Of a stretch of 64,000 bases of DNA, positions 1 to 9,955 are shown in pieces (positions within the stretch are counted from its first letter, which is position 1; each line of letters opens with the position of its first letter). Below the pieces are notes generated by a model, which saw nothing but the letters and a program-made list of their open reading frames with translations, was not told the DNA's origin and searched no databases. Source of the DNA: Trichodelitschia bisporula (lineage: Eukaryota; Ascomycota; Dothideomycetes; Phaeotrichales; Phaeotrichaceae); assembly GCA_010356995.1 (NCBI GenBank), contig ML996694.1:247224-311223 (forward strand), read 5' to 3'. The position numbers and the translations under genes were made by a program.

Positions 1-1210
1 ACGATTAACTGAGGGTTTTGAATGGTCGGGGATTTTGCTGGACGGTATGAAACCTTGGTGCCCTTATTAGAAAGGCCGGTTTCATACCCACACAGTTGCC
101 ATCTACCCTCCTCAGCCTAGGCCTGCAACATGACGTTGTGTCTGTCTATGCGACCACGCGGCCAGCAACATCCATGCAACAGACCCACACTACACTTTGA
201 CAGGTCTTCGTGTATTGTAGGGTTGCCGACCTCCCTCCTCCCTGCAAGCTCCCGCTGCACGCTACGTTGGTTGGGAGTGAACCCCAGGCGGGGGGAGTGG
301 GGGGGGGGGTGGTTGTGGAGACAGGGTAGGAGAAAGAAAAGTGGATCGGGATGGGGAAGAGGAAGATAGATATTCCAGGCTCTGATGGTCACATCCCTGC
401 CGGTGGGCGATGAGATCGCTGCGATGAAACTGCAGCATATTCGATCAAGATCCAAAGGGGCGCGGATGGTGGCTGAAACTGGAGACCGAATGTGGTGATC
501 GGCCAGATAGGTTTTCCCCATGCATTCCTCACTGGGAACTCCATCAGCCGTTTTTTCTCTCTTCCTTTTTTTCCTTACGTTTCGCATGGGGGGGGGGGAG
601 GGGAGGGGAGAGGCTGGGGCGGCAAATGTGGGCGGAAGCGCGGGAAGGCTGGAGGGGTCGAGCAACAAACGCGCTGCCCACCCCTCAACGACCGTTGCAC
701 GAAATGAGTCGTCAGAAACCTCCTACTGGAATACGCCGACTGGCTGAGCCCCCGCGCAGGGATTGGGAGTAGGATGGACGACGCGGGATTGCGGGTGGCG
801 GCATCTGTAGAGCGCGCGTTTACCCTATGAACCCTCGTTCCCGATAACTTTCCTCTAGAAAGCATCAACACCTTGCGGCATCCAGCGGCATGCCTACGTT
901 GGAGAGGAGACATCTTAAGATATCATATCCTCCCGCGTTTGCCGTTGTCTCATCCCCAACCCCAACCGCCTGTCTCTCGCTCATGAAGCTCTTGTCTGAT
1001 ACTCCAACAGTCTAATTTCCCTTCTCGTCGGTACGCCCGCCCAAGTCGCCATCCCCTATTCGTCCCTCGGACCTCAAGTCTCATTGGCCTTACTTCACCG
1101 ACTTGCTCGCACCACAGCCGGGCGACGCGACTTCCTGCCATATCAGCGCAAGCGCCTTCAAGCTTGCCAGTCCGAACGAGATTCGCCGCCCGCCCATCTT
1201 CCGCTCCACC
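1..1210. other. Gene-free stretch with poly-G tracts
   Basis: I see no gene here. Long guanine runs lie near 288-311 and 588-612, and the bases between are G- or C-rich low-complexity sequence. Open frames in this stretch have no recognisable protein features. The last 200-300 bases are probably the promoter and 5' leader of the gene that starts at 1211. Confidence 0.6.
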
Positions 1211-2032
1211 ATGACCACAGACCGCCCCATATCGTCGTGGCATCGCCAAATGACGCCCCCACAGAGCCCATCGGACCAACCGTTCCCGGAGCTGCCTTCA
1301 GCCTTGACCAAAATGTCGCTCGATTTCATTGTGTCGGGCAGCCAGGCCAGCAGCGCCAACCACTTCTCGTCTTCCAGCTTCTCCGGGTCTTTCGAAGCTA
1401 CCGAGCGGCCTGAATTGATGACCCGCCGCGCATCGGACTCGTACCGCTCGCCCCCCTCGTCCATCCGGAGTGACGACTCCGACGGCCCCTCAAGCCCGAT
1501 CACCAACCCACCGTTCACGCTCCCCCCATTCTCCGAGCTCGCTCCAGAGCTGGCGCCAGAGGGGCATGGTCCGCCTCGCCATCCCCGCACCTCAACGCTG
1601 GACCACTACCCACTACGCCTCCATCAACACTCTTCCCCGCCCTCCTCCAAGCACCACCCAACGCCCTTACGCCCAGAGCGGCATCCCTACGACGCCGAGG
1701 AGCTCACAGCCATCATCTACCTCCGCGCGGCCTGCAACCTGCGCTGGCACGAAGTACACCGGTGCTTCCTGCGTATCTTCCCCCCGAACACGCCCCGGCG
1801 CTGCCAGGCCGCGATTGCCAAGGGCCTGCCCAAGTTCTATCTCGAGCGCAACGTGCAAGGCCTGCAGTGCCGGTGGTACCGGCTGCGCGAGGAAGAGGGC
1901 CTGGCGGCGCTGCGGAAAGGAGGCGGTGGGAAGGGGGAGCGGAGTGCGCTGGAGAGGATGAGCCGCAAGGGGGAGATCAGTATGGAGTTCTGGAATAGGC
2001 TGAGGGCTGTTGGGGGGGATGGGGCGAAATAG
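1211..2032 (+). CDS. Hypothetical protein with SANT/Myb-like domain
   Basis: Single-exon protein of 273 residues. The first 150 residues are rich in Ser, Pro and basic residues and look disordered. Residues about 158-231 are conserved-looking: acidic start (YDAEEL), a helix around RWHEVHRCFLRIFP, then VQGLQCRWYRLREEEGL. This ends like the fungal Myb/SANT-like domains in which a helix with a G-[IL]-Q-C-[KR]-[FW]-Y-R signature follows a helix with a buried Trp. A nuclear DNA-binding role is therefore an inference, not shown. The ATG at 1211 has a good context (CCACCATGACC). The frame stays open about 100 bases upstream but without another ATG, so a short upstream exon is possible. The C-terminal tail is Gly/Lys-rich. 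Confidence 0.6.
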   Translation: MTTDRPISSWHRQMTPPQSPSDQPFPELPSALTKMSLDFIVSGSQASSANHFSSSSFSGSFEATERPELMTRRASDSYRSPPSSIRSDDSDGPSSPITNPPFTLPPFSELAPELAPEGHGPPRHPRTSTLDHYPLRLHQHSSPPSSKHHPTPLRPERHPYDAEELTAIIYLRAACNLRWHEVHRCFLRIFPPNTPRRCQAAIAKGLPKFYLERNVQGLQCRWYRLREEEGLAALRKGGGGKGERSALERMSRKGEISMEFWNRLRAVGGDGAK

Positions 2033-2867
2033 ACTTTTCGGCGATTTTTTTTCCTTTGGATTCTTGGGATATTACGGGCAGGATTGGGATGGGATGGGAT
2101 GGGCTGGCGCTGGACAGCGCATTTTGGATAGGATTGGGAACTGGATCGGAGTGGAGGTGTTTGTGTGTCGGATTAGCGCTACTGTCATCGGGTTTGTGAC
2201 TTTCTCTTTGGTCTTTTTGCTTACCAAGCCTCAAAAGGCTGTTGCCGGTTTCACGATGGCATCTGATACTGTATGTATGCTCGGTATGGTTGTACGTGAG
2301 AAGTCTCAAAATCTTGTTGGTGGGAAAGGTGGCGGGTGTTGAAGGAGTCATGGCGCAGCAGTGGAGAGAAAGGCATTCCCTTGCTCACTTTGTAGATTAC
2401 TCAGGCTTGCGAAAGCATCTCGGAATATATCTCGCGGCGACAGCTGCACTTAATCCTTTGCTGCCACTGCAAGTGAAATGAAGTGAAGTGGCTGAGCGGT
2501 CCGGGGTGCTGGTTCTAGTTGTATCTATGAGGTTGAGTAGGGGCGCCGAGATATCAGAACTTTCCTCTGCCGAAGCGAACTGGCTCCTGTGCCTTCCTCG
2601 GCCGGAGATGGATCAATGGCAGAATGCCTTATGGAAGCTTTGAGTTATAATTGTGAGGCATCATGAGCCGGGGCCACGAAGGCGATGGGTCCTACTCAAT
2701 CAGCTTCACCTCCGGGCCATACCCGCTTGGCTCTTTCCTCGTCACCGACCTTCCTAAAACGATATCCTGCCTTTTCAGTTATAGCTTGGCTTGCAACTCC
2801 CTCGCACAGACCGTCAAAGACTGCTTCAAATTCTCACTGTCAACATCTACCTCTCCCTCACTCTTAC

Positions 2868-3320
2868 ATCCTCATCTTCTTCTCCCCACCCTCACGCACC
2901 CAGCCTTAGGCGCTTCCATATTATCAATCATCAATCATCATTCATATTCATCCTCTTCTCCCCACCCTCACTCTCCCGGCCTCGGGCGCTCCCTTATCAT
3001 CACTCATCAATCATCAATCATCATCTTATGCCTCTCCCCATCTTCTTTCCTTTTCTATACATCACTCCTTCCTGCCTTATATTCTGGCTCAGCGTCGTCT
3101 GAGTGGCATGATCCGAGAGCCCAACAGCCCCTTGCACCTGTAGGTTGCTCGCCTTTTCGCCTATATACTCTGGCAAAGCGTCGCCTGAGTAGCATGGTCC
3201 GGGAGCCCAACAGCCCCTTGCACTCTGGGTCCCTCCTCTCTTCGCCTCATCTCGCCAAACACCGCCTCACCACATCAGTCAGCCATATTCGGTTCCGGTC
3301 GTTCACTCACTGCTCATCGG
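2868..3320. repeat. Imperfect direct repeats, about 70-85 bases
   Basis: Two C/T-rich units (near 2871-2940 and 2950-3030) share a CTTCTCCCCACCCTCAC core followed by a GGCGCT motif and ATCAATCATC runs. Two further units (near 3085-3137 and 3166-3222) share CTGAGTRGCATGRTCCG and the following GAGCCCAACAGCCCC. The copies differ at several sites, so they are not recent. Confidence 0.6.
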
Positions 3321-3364
3321 CGCACTGAGCACTCGCTTTTTCCTATATACGCCATTGCCTTAGA

Positions 3365-3510
3365 GGCTCGTCATATAATACCTTCACGATGGCGCAGTCA
3401 GTGCACACTCGGAACGTCCCAAACAATTCGGCTCCTTTCAAATACCTTCAATATAGCGCAGTCAGTGCACGCTCATAGCGTCCTGGACCATTCGGTTCCG
3501 CCCCGTATAC
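3365..3510. repeat. Two-copy direct repeat, about 80 bases
   Basis: The core GCGCAGTCAGTGCACRCTC occurs near 3393 and again near 3455. Each copy is preceded by a TACCTTCA motif and followed by a CATTCGG or AATTCGG motif. It is a local tandem duplication with no evident function. Confidence 0.55.
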
Positions 3511-3579
3511 CTTCGCTCACGGGGGTCTCTTGCCCTCGTGCGAAGGCTGCAACTCAGTATATCATACGCAAGCCGGAGG

Positions 3580-3770
3580 TTGAGATGAGCGCCAACAAGT
3601 CCGTCGACGAAGACGCAGCTGCCACCGGTGAAGAAGCAACTGATCAGGACTAGGATGGGACCCTGCCGGTAAGTCACCTATAAACGCCGACGTAGGAGGT
3701 ATGCTAACAGCCGCTAGCCACTCAAGCTTCGGATCTATATTAGTGGTCCAGACGGCGTTCAGTAGACCAT
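3580..3770 (+). repeat. Degenerate interspersed repeat with intron-like segment, copy 1
   Basis: A short acidic open frame (from ATG 3585, rich in Glu, Asp and Ala) is followed by an intron-like segment at about 3668-3717. That segment has donor GTAAGTC, branch-like GCTAAC and acceptor GCTAG. The intron-like segment and the flanking AAGCTT block match a second copy near 35040-35120. The family is unknown and the copy looks broken. Confidence 0.4.
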
Positions 3771-4154
3771 CGGCGTATAAACATCTTCCATCCTCTCCGT
3801 GTCTTCTTAGTATACTTGACTTCGGATGTGGTAAAACATTCTCCGCCGTGCCAGAAACTCTCGAGCACACCGACCTTCTTCACCACCTCCTTCAGCAGAT
3901 CTGGATCAACTTATCATCCTTTATATTATATTTCGGCGAGAGCTCAGGTATGTCTACGCCTTACCGTCTCATTCATGACCCAGCTAATATTTTTAGGTTG
4001 CTATAGTATATATTTCGTCCCTCCGCCCTAGCCATAGGGCCGGAGGTGCCGGAGATGGCAGCGAGCGGAACGGATATACACTATACACAATCTCCCTCCA
4101 ATGACCGTCTGCCGCGGCCGACGATCAGAGTGTAGCAATCGTGAGGCAACTCCA

Positions 4155-4305
4155 GCCTCATCGGGTGGGCTCATAAATTTTCAAGATGATGAGGCCATGG
4201 GTTCGTCATTTGCAACGAATTTCGAGCACATTGCCTCGTTGGGTGGGCTGACCATTGCTAAAATGACGAAGGCACGAGTTCGGGATTTACAACCAATTTC
4301 AATCA
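4155..4305. repeat. Diverged direct duplication
   Basis: Two blocks starting with GGGTGGGCT (near 4164 and 4239) continue with similar sequence that ends in an ACAACCAATTTC or CAACGAATTTC type motif. The spacing is about 75-95 bases. It is old and imperfect, and no coding signal accompanies it. Confidence 0.4.
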
Positions 4306-4800
4306 CAATTCAACACAAGGGTGGATATTTTCCGCAGCCTGAATGGTGAGTTTGCTTCTTCTATCGAAGAACCTGGCTGACGTTCCCAGGCTGTGATGTG
4401 GTGACCTCAGTATCTTCATCATGGAGCCGACATCATTCAGATTTTGGATTGAGGGAGCGGGGGAGTGGGATCGGTTGAGGAGGATACTGTGCTCTAACAT
4501 AAAACTAGTTGGCTTCGATGCTGTTAAATTAAACCTCAATCCACTCAAATGCACTGAGCAATGAAGATGTGAAAATGATTGGACTTCGTCTTCGCCAACG
4601 CGGCATCGTCGAGCACTGGAATGTCAACACCAAGCAGGAAACGACGCCGCCGGCGCCAGACATGCTACTGTCCTTTAATCATGCACGTTGTGTAAATTAC
4701 ACCCAGACTCAAAATCCAGCTCATCGGCGCCGCACAAGCTCAAGGGCACTTGCGAAGTAAGAGCTACACATTGCATACAAGTACATTGCCCACGCCCGCG

Positions 4801-5790
4801 CTACAACAGCGGCACATCCAAATGCCTACTCTTAACCAACACGCCCTGCATCTCCCTCCCCGGATCTTCAAACCCCACACGTCCCATCACAAGCTCCCCC
4901 TCCGGCAACCCCCCCACCCTCGCAACCTCCCTCCTCAAATACGCAACCACAGTCGCCAACGCCACGGGATCCACCCCCTCCGCGCCCTTACACACATTCC
5001 GCCACACCGCGCCCGCCAGCACCGCATCCCCGCGTACCAAGCCCTCGTCATACGCCGCCAACACCCCGCGCCACTGATCAAACAAATCTTTCAAATACTT
5101 CGCGCGGATCCCCTTGCTATGTATCCCATGGTAACTCTCCATCCTCGTCTCCGCCGCGAAGAAGAAATGGTTCGTGAGGTGTTGCATCCACGACCGCGCG
5201 GCCTCGGCGGGGAGACACCGCAGGCGCACGGTTAAGATGTACATGTGCAGCATGGTGACTTGCGTCCATGTCGCAAACGTCGGTTCGAGACTCAATCCTA
5301 ATCCTTCATCAGCCCTAGCCCCAAAACCATGTTCACCCAACTTACCCTCATACCACCACCCCGTCCCGACGCCCAGATCCTCGCCCCCCGCGGCCTTGGC
5401 CCGCTCGCTTCCTTCCTTGACCTCGGGCATGGAGTAATCGGCTTGTGCCGCGCATTCCTGGAAGAGCAGCTCTGAGCCGCCGTATGCGACGTATGTTTCT
5501 GTAGCTCCGGGCGCGGCCTGGCGCAGGGAGCGCGCGATGCGGGATTGGAATTCTGCGGGGGGGGGGATGGGAGGTTGGGACTTGGCTGTTTCGAGGACGG
5601 GGGCAGATTTAGTGTCGGGTTTTGGAGGGGTGGATGTTGAGGCGAGTCTGCGCTGTGTCGGCTGGTATGGTGTACGGTGTTGGGTTGCTAAGCTCTGCAG
5701 GGCGGGAGCAGGGGACCGGATACTGCGCGGAGGGGCGAGCAGAGAGCGCGAGGCGCGGAGGCAGGTCCGGCAGGTAGATTTGGAGGCCAT
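4801..5790 (-). CDS. cbp3: Ubiquinol-cytochrome c chaperone Cbp3 (UQCC1 family)
   Basis: Mitochondrial chaperone that, with Cbp6, binds the mitoribosome exit tunnel and newly made cytochrome b for complex III assembly (known for the family). The start chosen is ATG 5788-5790. It gives an Arg/Ser-rich, acid-poor N-terminus typical of a mitochondrial presequence, whereas the frame upstream to 6012 is not protein-like. The ubiquinol-cytochrome c chaperone domain follows, with FATWTQVTMLHMYILTVRLR, then NHFF..AETRM, then a LFDQWRG..AYDEGLVRGDAVL block. An intron of 48 bases at 5298-5345 is inferred (donor GTAAGT, branch-like CTGAT, acceptor TTAG). It carries no in-frame stop, so an unspliced read adds 16 unusual residues; the spliced product is 313 residues, a usual size. 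It is downstream of, and on the same strand as, the PUF gene, with about 720 bases between. Confidence 0.85.
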   Translation of the reverse strand: MASKSTCRTCLRASRSLLAPPRSIRSPAPALQSLATQHRTPYQPTQRRLASTSTPPKPDTKSAPVLETAKSQPPIPPPAEFQSRIARSLRQAAPGATETYVAYGGSELLFQECAAQADYSMPEVKEGSERAKAAGGEDLGVGTGWWYEGKLGEHGFGARADEGLGLSLEPTFATWTQVTMLHMYILTVRLRCLPAEAARSWMQHLTNHFFFAAETRMESYHGIHSKGIRAKYLKDLFDQWRGVLAAYDEGLVRGDAVLAGAVWRNVCKGAEGVDPVALATVVAYLRREVARVGGLPEGELVMGRVGFEDPGREMQGVLVKSRHLDVPLL

Positions 5791-6512
5791 TGGGGTGTGT
5801 GGGGGTAGGAAGGCCGAGAGGGCGTGATGGGCTTTTTTTTTGGTGGTGAGGTTTTGCATGACGTTGAAAGTTTTGGATGCCTGAGGCTCAAAGACTTGGC
5901 GGAAGAATTCATGATCTGCCCGAAAGGGAAGGAAGAGGTGAGGGCCAGAATTCATGTCCGCGAGATAATGGAGAGGCGAGTTCGTCTGTACTGCTCTATG
6001 TACCAACTCCACTATCCTTCTATCAATGACTCCAAGCCATCGTATGCTTCCTCAACATCTAGAAAGGGAGTGGGACCAGCTCACCCCGTACACACACAAC
6101 ACGCAGACAGTCACAATCATCACCACGCAAGGGCACATCGTCTGAACAATCTCATGCTCGCAAATCTTTTACACTAACGCCGAAAACCAAAGCCAGAAAA
6201 CGCCATACCCTTCCTTTGCATCCAACCTACGAGCCAAAATGAACGAAGATAGCGACAGTCCACACCAAAAGCCACCGGCGCGCACCCCTCGGCAGCAACA
6301 TCCATCGAAGAGAAAAAAACGAAAACAAAAAATGGGTACAGAAAAAAAAAAAGCCATGTACGGTCTTCCCAAGTCCCAAAACGAGCGAAGCGAGCAACTG
6401 AGCGAAGAAACGCAGACGCCAAACCTCGCCATTCCCCCGTCAATCACGTAACGAGTGTGTATCTTTTGAGTTCCCCCTTGCCACCATCAATCCCTCATAA
6501 CCGACACCCGCT
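5791..6512. other. Intergenic: PUF 3' region and cbp3 promoter
   Basis: No gene is seen. On the minus strand this holds the 3' untranslated region of the PUF gene and the promoter and leader of cbp3. Adenine-rich runs lie at about 6306-6355. Open frames here are short and unremarkable. Confidence 0.6.
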
Positions 6513-9500
6513 CTACGCATTCCAGTATCCCCTCCTACCCCGGCCGGCAACCTGCCCTACCTGCACGCCGTTCACCCCCATGCCCACACCCCCCGGCATG
6601 CCAGCCCCCACACCGTAAACCCCCTGCACGGATGGAAACCCATAAACCTGTCCAAACCCATTGACGCCCTGCGCGCCGAACCCATTCCCCTGCGCAACCA
6701 CCGGGCTACCCTGCACGCGATACTCCCCATTCGCCTGGAACCCCATACCCGGGACGCCGACACCGGGCACGCCCATCGCAGGCACATAATACGGCTGCTG
6801 GATATTGCGCAGCATCTGTGGCTGGAACCCCATTTGCTGGAACATGTACGGCTGGACGGGACCATAGACCGCCGGGCTCTCAGCGAAGCCCCCGCCAAAA
6901 ACACCGCTGTGCTGGCTGTCCGAGCGCTGCATTCCGCCGTCGAAGCCCGCCGGGCCCTGGCCGTACCCGTACCGCATGTTCTCCATCTGTTGCTGCGGGG
7001 GAACCTGCGGCTGGTTCATCGGATTCTGTAGCGCGGGCTGGATCTGCGGCTGCGGCGCTGCGGACGCGGGTGCGTGCCGGCTGCTCGGGCGCACGGCCTC
7101 GGAGTGCGCGTCACGGGGTGCGCCGCCTGCGCGGTTGGACAGGCCGACTTCGTCCATGAGCCGCTTATAGCCCTGCTGGGGCTGTGCCTTGATGCGGACC
7201 AGGACGTTGCGCACGTTTTGCACAACATCGGCGCGGATGTTCTCGTCGAGGAAGGGCGTAGTCAGCACCTTAAAAATAAGGTTTGCGCCACACATGTGAT
7301 CCTGTAGGATGGCTTCTAGGACAATGTCGTTGGGCGAAAAGAACAGAGCCTGCATGATTACGTTGCGCGCCTCGGGTTCGTTGCGCTGGTTGATAATCTT
7401 GAGCACCGTGAGGTAGGCGACCTTGTGCGTGCAGAGGTGCACCAGGTGCGGCACCAGTCGTGGCGCAAGAACAGTGCGACGCTGCGGGAAGGTGCACGTA
7501 TCCAGGAACCAGGTGAGCAGCAACGCACCGTTGGCATTCGTCGCCAGCTGCACACTGTGCAGAGCGATGGCGGCCGCAATCATGCGCTGTTGCTCCTTAG
7601 TGGCGTGATGGCTCTCCAGACAGGCACGCATGGCGCGGGCGCCGAAGCGACCCTGTGCCAGCTCCCACAACCGGCTCAGCATTACCTCAAAAATGAAGTT
7701 ATTTGCCGGGAACCCGTAACGCAGGCAGCCTTGGATGACGTAATTGCCGAACTGGTCCAGAAACAGAGCCATGGCGTACGGACGCAGACTGTCCACAATC
7801 TTATTCATCAAACTGGACGAGCGCGTCACCTCGATAATCTTCTGCGCGGCCCAGGTACCGTTCTTGTGCACCCCAATCTCGGCCATATGGGGTGCGATGC
7901 GCTCAAACATGGCTTCCTGGAGGTCCTCCGAGCAGGTTTCAAACAGCTTCTGCACTACAGTGTTGCCCAGATAGTCTGATGACAGCTCGGCAATCTCGGG
8001 CAGCATGTCGACGGCCACGCCCTCAATCTCCAGGGGCGTGTAGGCATTGTTGTCGATGCGCTTTCGAATCTCGCGCAGTCGCGGCGCGTCGTGCATGCGG
8101 TTGTGATTAGGCTCGGGGATTGGCGGAATTTCGGCCTCGTAGTGATCATGCATGATTGCCATGTTGACCCCTTGGCTGATCACATTGCATTCCTCAGCCG
8201 TCGCGCCAAGCTCCTTGACAATGTCAATGATGTCTTGCTGACTGGAGGACAGCTCGGGAGTCGAGATAGATGCAGGACCCAACGGCGCCTGGCGCGGCGA
8301 CTGCTTCGCCTGCGGGTCCGGGGTTGGCGATGGGAAAATGCCGTTGTTGCCGGGTGTGCCGGAGGCGCTGGGCACTTTGGCGTAGCCGATACGGACGGGT
8401 CCAGCACCGGGGAAGATTTCCATGCCATTGAGCTTTGAACGCGCACGGATGGCGCTTTCAATGTTCTCAAAGTTGACAAATCCGCAGTTCTTGTGTGTCA
8501 AAACACGTGTCGACTCGACCGGCCCGTACTGCGCAAAAATGTGGCTCAGCGATGACGTGGTAGTTGAGACTGGAATATTGCCGAGCCAGAGAGCGCGCGT
8601 CGGCGATTCAACGTTATGTTCCTCTCCAGTCTCGACAGGGTGCCCGTTGAGCTGAAGGCTTTCGACAGCCTCGGTCAGGCCGCTGTACTCGGCCTCTTCC
8701 GTGAGCGGCATGTCAAGACCGTTCTTCATGTCCCGGCGACCAGACATGTAACCCCGACCAATCGGGGCATCGAGAATACCGGCAGTACGAGCACGGGGGC
8801 GGCTGGCGCTGGCGTAATTGACAAATGCTTGAACCTCTTGGTTGTGTCGGTGGATCGCTGCGAGCGTTTGAGCAGCTACCATAGAATTTTCACTTGGAGT
8901 CATGGTACCACTGTAACCGGCATTGATCATGCGCATATCATCCTCATCATCTGCGAATTTCTCCTTGGCATTCACCGAGTAGGATCGGAAGCGGTTATTA
9001 CTTTTGGAGAGCGCAGCGAGCTCGGCGATGGCGGCTGGCTGTAACCCCACGTGTTGGCCCGTCATGAGGTTGAGCTCGGCAAGCGCAGCGTTGGACGGTT
9101 TCGGAGTTTCGGCGAGACCGAGGTAGTCAAGAGTTTTTACGTCGTTGTCGGCGAGCGAGTCGCGGGAAAAGTGCGACTGAGCAGGCGAGGATGGGCCGTC
9201 AGAAGAGCGAATACTAGCAAGTGTAGATGAGCGGTCTCTTGAGGTCCAGAAGTAATTCTGGCCAAAAACGGGGGCTGGCGCCTGATACTGGCTACGCGGG
9301 GGCAAGGACCCAGCGCGGAAGCGGGATGGAACGCTGGACTTTGGCTGCTCGCTAATGTTGGCGCGGAACGGGCTGCCGGTAGGCGTCGGACGCGACGTCT
9401 TCGAACCCAGGTTCGAAGGTGGAGGGTTCAGAGGGCCCAAGCCCGTAGCGGGAGAGAAGCGCGACGGCAGAGTGCCGGCTCTGGCGCGCGATCTCAGTGG

Positions 9501-9955
9501 AAGCGACGCGGTTGAAGGCGTCGTTGCATTAATACTAGATTCTTTCAGGAAATCTGGCAAGTGAGCCTCGCCATTGGGCGACTCAGGAATAGTCTCCCGG
9601 AGGGGCGTCGAGTTGCCGCTTGTCGGAGGACCCCATGGTTGAAACCCAAGACCCTCCTGGGCTTGGAGCTCGCGGGTACGGAAGCTGTTGGGCCACGTTA
9701 GCCATAAAGACAGGTACGCAGCAAGGGAACGCACCTCTTAAAACCACGGTAGTCGTGCGAAGGGGATGAATTGTTCAGCCGGGACACACTGTTCGCACTG
9801 AATCCCGGTGGGACGCGCGAAGCCGACGGAGGCTCGATGGGCGACGTTGCTGCCGTCGACGAACCTGACCGCGGTGCCTGTTGCTGCTGGCTCGCCAGCG
9901 GCGGCACATACGACAGGTTCAGGTGTTGCTGCTCTGACCTCTGCGAAGGACCCAT
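6513..9955 (-). CDS. RRM and Pumilio-repeat RNA-binding protein (Jsn1/Puf1-2 type)
   Basis: Predicted post-transcriptional regulator that binds 3' UTRs of target mRNAs, often for proteins near membranes or mitochondria in the yeast Jsn1/Puf2 group. Exons: 9735-9955 and 6513-9684. The intron of 50 bases (9685-9734) has donor GTGCGT, branch GCTAAC and acceptor CAACAG and joins codon 73/74. Product about 1130 residues. Order: disordered Ser/Pro-rich N-terminus; RRM at about 436-512 (RNP2-like ALWLGNI, RNP1-like KNCGFVNF); PUF repeats at about 637-907, with repeat cores such as YLGNTVVQKLFE, KNGTWAAQKII and QFGNYVIQGCL; then a Gln/Pro/Gly/Met-rich tail. The RRM before a PUF array is the hallmark of the Jsn1 subfamily rather than Puf3 or Mpt5. 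The first ATG (9955) is used. No frame damage is seen. Confidence 0.88.

Larger units (their letters stand above)
2033..4800. other. Gene-free, repeat-bearing stretch
   Basis: No gene that I can support. From about 2860 to 3480 there are several imperfect direct repeats of roughly 70-85 bases, entered separately. A degenerate intron-bearing repeat lies near 3580-3770 and a diverged direct duplication lies at 4155-4305. The open frame through 2663-3328 is kept open by the repetitive pyrimidine-rich sequence and has no protein-like composition. The 3' untranslated region of cbp3 should lie just below 4801. Confidence 0.5.

Noticed and set aside
2663-3328. 221-codon plus-strand frame
   Set aside because: It runs through pyrimidine-rich direct repeats and encodes mainly Ser/Pro/His; no conserved domain or splice context.
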